Source: JBHIBC01 sp046758905 (GTDB lineage: Bacteria; Acidobacteriota; Polarisedimenticolia; Gp22-AA2). Taken from it: a stretch of 9,120 bases of DNA. Positions 6,096 to 9,120 of this stretch are shown here, piece by piece. Each line of letters opens with the position of its first letter. The first letter of the stretch is position 1. The notes under the pieces are model-generated. The model searched no databases and was not told where the DNA came from. It saw only the letters and a program-made list of their open reading frames with translations. The stretch covers positions 1 through 9,120 of the forward strand of contig JBHIBC010000094.1 in NCBI GenBank assembly GCA_046758905.1. The letters run 5' to 3'. Both the position numbers and the translations under genes were made by a program.

Positions 6096-7607
6096 GTGAG
6101 ACGAAGCCCGCTTCGCAGATGGCTCCCGATCGTCCTCGCGCCCGGCATCCTGGCCCTCGCCCCCGGCCGGGACGGCTCGCCCGTCGCGCAGGGCGGCTCG
6201 ATCCCCTGGTCCTCGCCTCAGGCGCCGCAGCTGCCCGGCGGCCCCGCGCCCGATCTCGATCTCGTCTTCACGGCGCAGGTGCTCGGCTGGATCGAGCCCT
6301 GCGGCTGACCGCGCAACCCCAAGGGGGGCCTGGCCCGGCGGGCCGGCTATGCGGAGCTCTTCCGGACGGCATATCCCTCGACTCCGATCCTGTTCGTGGA
6401 CGCCGGCGGCTTCACCGGGGACCCCGATGTGCCCGGCCGCATGCAGACCGACGCCCTTATCGAGGGGATGAACGCGCTCGACTACCGGGTCGTCAACCTG
6501 AGCCCGACGGAGCTGAGGCACGGCTACGGCGTGCTCCGGGAGAGGATGGAGGAGGCGCGCTTCGAGTTCATCTCCGCCAACCTCGTCTGGCAGGACACGG
6601 GAGAGCCGCTGGTCGCCCCCACCGCGGTGCGCGAGGTGAGGCTGCGCGAGGGCGCCGAGGTGCAGCGCGCCCGACTCGGGTTCATCGGGCTGACCAAGAG
6701 CGACCCGGCGTTCATGGCGGAAGGACCCGAGGGGCGGCGGATCGTCACGGCGGATCCGTTCGTCGCGGCGGCGAAGTACGTGCCCCGGCTGATGGCCGAG
6801 GCCGACGTGGTGATCGCGCTGGTGAGCCTCGATCTGGACGGGGCGCGCCGGTTGCCGGGGAAGGTGCGGGGTCTCGATCTCGTGCTGGGAGGGTACGGCC
6901 CCGCCCGGACCCGCGACGACGACTTCCCCGAGGACACCCGGTTCGGGAACACGCGGATCTTCTACGTCGGCCACCAGGGGCAGCACCTGGGGGAGGTCCG
7001 GATGGTCTTCGGCCCGGACGGCCATCTGGCCTCGAGCCGGAGAGCCACCATCCGGCTGACCCGGGAGTGGCCCGAAGACCCGGTGCTGGCGCAGCTGATG
7101 GAGTCGACCAAGGTGGCGGTCAACGAATACAACAAGGCGCGGGCGGAGGCGGCCGGCCCGTTCCGGGCCGCCTCGGGCGAGGCCGGCGGCGCCCCCGCGA
7201 CCCGGCCGTCCGCGACCGGACCGGGCTACACCGGCTCCGGGCGCTGCGCCGAGTGCCACCGGCAGGAGTACTCCATCTGGTCGCGATCGGGACACGCGCG
7301 CGCGTTCGACGTGCTCGTGCGCGAGAGCCAGGACTTCAACCCGAAGTGCGTCCGCTGCCACACCATCGGCTTCGGGCGGCCGCAGGGCTTCGTCAACGCC
7401 CGCGCCACACCCCATCTGGTCCACGTCGGGTGCGAGTCCTGCCACGGCCCCTCCCAGGGCCATCCCGAGGAGCGAGCAGAAGAGTACGGTCGCACCGACA
7501 CCGCGGCCTGCGTCACCTGTCACACGAAGGACAACAGCCCCGACTACGATCCCGCGACCTACATCCCCAGGGTCCGGCACTGGAGCGACGAGCGGGTGTC
7601 CCGCTGA
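6096..7607 (+). CDS. Selenocysteine-containing exported tetrahaem cytochrome with UshA-like domain (reads through TGA 6306)
   Basis: Read through the in-frame TGA, the product is 503 residues with selenocysteine at 71. Residues 1-32 form a signal peptide (RRSPLRR, then a hydrophobic core ending LALAPG). Sec is in LGWIEPCGU followed by PRNPKGGLARRAGY; from memory, relatives read Cys-Gly-Cys here. Residues about 75-335 resemble the 5'-nucleotidase/UshA phosphoesterase fold (ILFVDAGGF, MNALDYRVVNLSP, RLGFIGLTKSDP, LDLVLGGYG, IFYVGHQGQHLGEVRM), but the usual metal-binding His residues appear replaced. The C-terminal part is a cytochrome c554-like domain with four CXXCH haem sites at 384-388, 418-422, 446-450 and 472-476. 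Haem attachment needs export, so the part after the TGA must be joined to the signal peptide. I recall RefSeq families called UshA-like (seleno)protein and ExtKL multihaem (seleno)protein; this may belong there. A redox role in the periplasm is inferred; the substrate is unknown. Alternatives are a pseudogene or a sequencing error. Confidence 0.82.
6306..6308 (+). other. In-frame TGA, probable selenocysteine codon (Sec71)
   Basis: The TGA follows codons for Glu-Pro-Cys-Gly and is followed in the same frame by Pro-Arg-Asn-Pro-Lys-Gly-Gly-Leu-Ala-Arg-Arg, which continues without a stop to 7605. Coding quality is the same on both sides and no frame change is needed. The resulting Cys69-Gly-Sec71 could form a selenenylsulphide redox pair. 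Confidence 0.8.
6309..6354 (+). promoter_or_regulatory. Candidate bacterial SECIS element
   Basis: Directly after the TGA, a stem of seven pairs, 6330-6336 with 6340-6346 (one of them U-G), closes a three-base loop GGC at 6337-6339. The tip is 28 bases past the TGA and begins with GG. Known bacterial SECIS elements have a tip some 16-37 bases downstream with a G at the start of the loop. CCGC (6309-6312) can also pair with GCGG (6351-6354), closing a larger structure. Folding was judged by eye; nearby CCCC/GGGG (6317-6320, 6323-6326) offers a competing hairpin. Confidence 0.55.
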
Positions 7608-7625
7608 GCGCGAGCCCGAGGGCGC

Positions 7626-7652
7626 GGCGGGCACCGGGTGTCGGCGCCCGCC
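7626..7652 (+). terminator. Strong hairpin between the selenoprotein gene and ruvX
   Basis: GGCGGGC (7626-7632) pairs perfectly with GCCCGCC (7646-7652), and an alternative pairing GGGCGC (7620-7625) with GCGCCC (7644-7649) exists. It begins 18 bases after the stop codon at 7607, a suitable place for a terminator, but no T tract follows. Its right arm abuts the -35 box of the next promoter. Confidence 0.35.
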
Positions 7653-7679
7653 TTGATCCGGCCCTGGGGGCCATATAAT
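7653..7679 (+). promoter_or_regulatory. Probable promoter of ruvX-mltG
   Basis: TTGATC (7653-7658) and a perfect TATAAT (7674-7679) are 15 bases apart, shorter than the usual 17. The -10 box ends nine bases before the ruvX ATG at 7689, so the RNA would start about at or two to three bases before the start codon. The spacer contains the inverted repeat GGCCC (7660-7664) and GGGCC (7668-7672). Confidence 0.5.
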
Positions 7680-7688
7680 TTACCCGCG

Positions 7689-8159
7689 ATGAGCGACGGG
7701 AGGACCGTGGCTGGCGGCCATGGGGGCGGTTCCGGCCCCGTTCTCGCGCTGGACTTCGGGGACCGGCGCATCGGGGTCGCGGTGAGCGATCGCCTCGGCG
7801 TCGCGGCCCGGCCGGTGATGACGCTGACCCGCAGCTCGTGGGACCGTGATCTGGAGAGCATCGACCGGATGGCGCGCGAGCACGGCGCGCGCCGCATCGT
7901 GGTGGGGCTGCCGCTGGACATGAACGGGACCCGCGGCCGACGCGCCCGGGTCACCGAGTCGTTCATGGCACGCGTTCGGCGCGCCACCGGGCTGCCGGTG
8001 ATTCCGTGGGACGAGCGCCTGACCACGGTACAGGCCGAGCGGGCGCTGCTGGAGGGGGACGTGAGCCGCGCGCGCCGCCGGCAGGTCATCGATCAGGTGG
8101 CGGCGGTGATCATCCTGCAGGCCTACCTCGACGCGCAGCGCGTGACGGGTGCGGGATGA
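7689..8159 (+). CDS. ruvX: RuvX/YqgF-family RNase H-like nuclease (putative Holliday junction resolvase)
   Basis: YqgF proteins share the RNase H fold of RuvC and are linked to Holliday-junction resolution and to pre-16S rRNA 5' processing. From ATG 7689 the product is 156 residues. The acidic motifs are all there: LALDFGDRRIGVAVSD (19-34, Asp22), IVVGLPLDMNGTRG (70-83), IPWDERLTTVQAERAL (105-120, Glu109) and DQVAAVIILQAYLD (135-148, Asp135). Residues 1-16 are Gly-rich, outside the domain. A second in-frame start, GTG 7707, has GGGAGGA just upstream and would give 150 residues. With the -10 box so close, either a leaderless ATG or this GTG may be used. The frame is open back to 7638, but that region holds the promoter. 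The stop overlaps the mltG start as ATGA. Confidence 0.93.
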   Translation: MSDGRTVAGGHGGGSGPVLALDFGDRRIGVAVSDRLGVAARPVMTLTRSSWDRDLESIDRMAREHGARRIVVGLPLDMNGTRGRRARVTESFMARVRRATGLPVIPWDERLTTVQAERALLEGDVSRARRRQVIDQVAAVIILQAYLDAQRVTGAG

Positions 8160-9120
8160 GGCCCCTCCGGCAGTGGTCGATCGACCGCGCCTGGCGGACG
8201 CTGCTGATCGGCGCCGGCCTGGTGCTCCTCGTGATCTCGGCCGCGACGGGGATCCGCGTCGGGATCTGGGCCTCGATGCCCTACCGTGGCTACGGGGACA
8301 GCTCCGCCCTGGTGGAGATCCCCGAGGGGGCCGGAGCGCTGAGGTCGCTCCGGCTGCTCGAGCAGCACGGGGTGGTCCGGCGGTTCCCGCTGGCGCTCAC
8401 CTACCTGCGGCTGACGGGGCGGACGCGGGGGATCAAGGCGGGCGAGTACTCGTTCGACCGTCCCATGACCCCGGGCGAGGTCTTCGACAAGATCGTCTCG
8501 GGCGACGTCTACTATCACCGCGTGACCATCATGGAGGGCCTGCGCTCCGACGAGCTGTTCGCGCGCTTCGTGGGCGAGGGCTTCGGCACCTACGAGGAGT
8601 TCGTCGAGGCGTTCCATGACGTCTCCCTGATCGGCGACCTCGACGACGAGGCCGTCGATCTCGAGGGGTACCTCTTCCCCGACACCTACAGCTTGCGGAA
8701 GGGGACGAGCCCCCGCGAGGTGATCCACCTGATGGTGGCCCGCTTCCGCGACGTGTTCACCCGGGAGATGATCGAGGCGGCCCGGGACCGGGGACTGACG
8801 GTGCGGGGGGCGGTGACCCTGGCCTCGCTCGTCGAGCGTGAGACGGCGCGCGCGGACGAGAACCCGCTGGTGTCCTCCGTGTTTCACAACCGGCTTCGCA
8901 AGAGGATGCGGCTGGAGTGCGACCCGACGGTGATCTACGCGATGGCGATGCGCAACGCCTACTCGGGGAACATCCGCAAGAGGGACCTGCGCATCGATTC
9001 GCGCTACAACACCTACCGCTACTTCGGCCTCCCGCCGGGGCCCATCGGCAACCCGGGCGCCGCCGCCCTCCGGGCGGCGGTGGAGCCCGCGCAGAGCGGC
9101 TACCTCTACTTCGTGTCGAT
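8156..9120 (+). CDS. mltG: Endolytic murein transglycosylase MltG (3' end outside window)
   Basis: MltG cuts nascent peptidoglycan strands at the inner membrane and is thought to end glycan chain growth. The visible 321 residues begin with a short basic cytoplasmic stretch and one transmembrane helix (about 15-37), with the rest outside. EIPEGAGALRSLRLL (54-68) and KAGEYSFDRPMTPGEVFDKI (94-113) form the LysM-like region. The catalytic YceG region shows LEGYLFPDTYSL (169-180), TLASLVERET (221-230, probable catalytic Glu227), VFHNRLRKRMRLECDPTVIYA (242-262) and YNTYRYFGLPPGPIGNPG (284-301). The family normally ends a few tens of residues later, so only the last part is missing. ATG 8156 overlaps the ruvX stop (ATGA), so the two genes are translationally coupled. 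Confidence 0.95.
   Translation, partial: MRPLRQWSIDRAWRTLLIGAGLVLLVISAATGIRVGIWASMPYRGYGDSSALVEIPEGAGALRSLRLLEQHGVVRRFPLALTYLRLTGRTRGIKAGEYSFDRPMTPGEVFDKIVSGDVYYHRVTIMEGLRSDELFARFVGEGFGTYEEFVEAFHDVSLIGDLDDEAVDLEGYLFPDTYSLRKGTSPREVIHLMVARFRDVFTREMIEAARDRGLTVRGAVTLASLVERETARADENPLVSSVFHNRLRKRMRLECDPTVIYAMAMRNAYSGNIRKRDLRIDSRYNTYRYFGLPPGPIGNPGAAALRAAVEPAQSGYLYFVS

Noticed and set aside
6306..6308. TGA as an ordinary stop, making this a pseudogene or two genes.
   Set aside because: Only one stop interrupts an otherwise intact gene, at the site expected for a redox Cys, with a plausible SECIS after it and no decay elsewhere. Two separate genes would leave the haem part without export signal. It remains the main alternative until the Sec machinery is shown.
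6060..7634. A 524-residue - strand open frame opposite the selenoprotein gene.
   Set aside because: The + strand holds four CXXCH sites, a signal peptide and a strong promoter. The - strand product is low-complexity and has no motif. A shadow frame spanning the TGA is expected in DNA of this composition.

Overview
The window is very GC-rich (roughly 70% by eye) and densely packed with bacterial genes. Starts are often GTG or TTG, and ATGA overlaps are common. The glycine decarboxylase is the split two-subunit type. A periplasmic multihaem cytochrome gene, a small DUF4321-like membrane protein and a DUF3467-like protein sit beside ordinary housekeeping genes. This suits a high-GC, deep-branching Gram-negative such as an Acidobacteriota-type genome, but the lineage is an inference from gene content only.

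Region 1 (start to 4392, + strand) is a glycine cleavage operon, gcvT-gcvH-gcvPA-gcvPB. It encodes the T, H and both P subunits, with genes overlapping or 10 bases apart. The L-protein (dihydrolipoamide dehydrogenase) is not in the window. Region 2 (4361-5910, - strand) reads towards the operon in the order DUF3467-like, DUF4321-like, Maf nucleotide pyrophosphatase, then a 95-residue 2Fe-2S ferredoxin-like protein. The last of these overlaps the 3' end of gcvPB by 32 bases, tail to tail.

Region 3 (6096-7607, + strand) is the most interesting gene. An exported protein with a UshA/5'-nucleotidase-like N-terminal part and a C-terminal tetrahaem cytochrome is interrupted at codon 71 by an in-frame TGA. 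The frame stays open on both sides. The TGA falls in a conserved-looking Glu-Pro-Cys-Gly-X motif where I expect Cys in relatives. A GC-rich hairpin with a GG-containing tip begins 21 bases downstream. I read it as a selenoprotein (Sec71). A near-consensus promoter (TTGACC, 17 bases, TATAAT) drives it, divergent from region 2.

Region 4 (7653 to the end, + strand) is ruvX (yqgF) followed by mltG, overlapping by ATGA. The promoter lies so close to the ruvX ATG that the transcript may be leaderless. mltG runs off the window. I see no tRNA, rRNA, CRISPR array, insertion sequence or phage gene.
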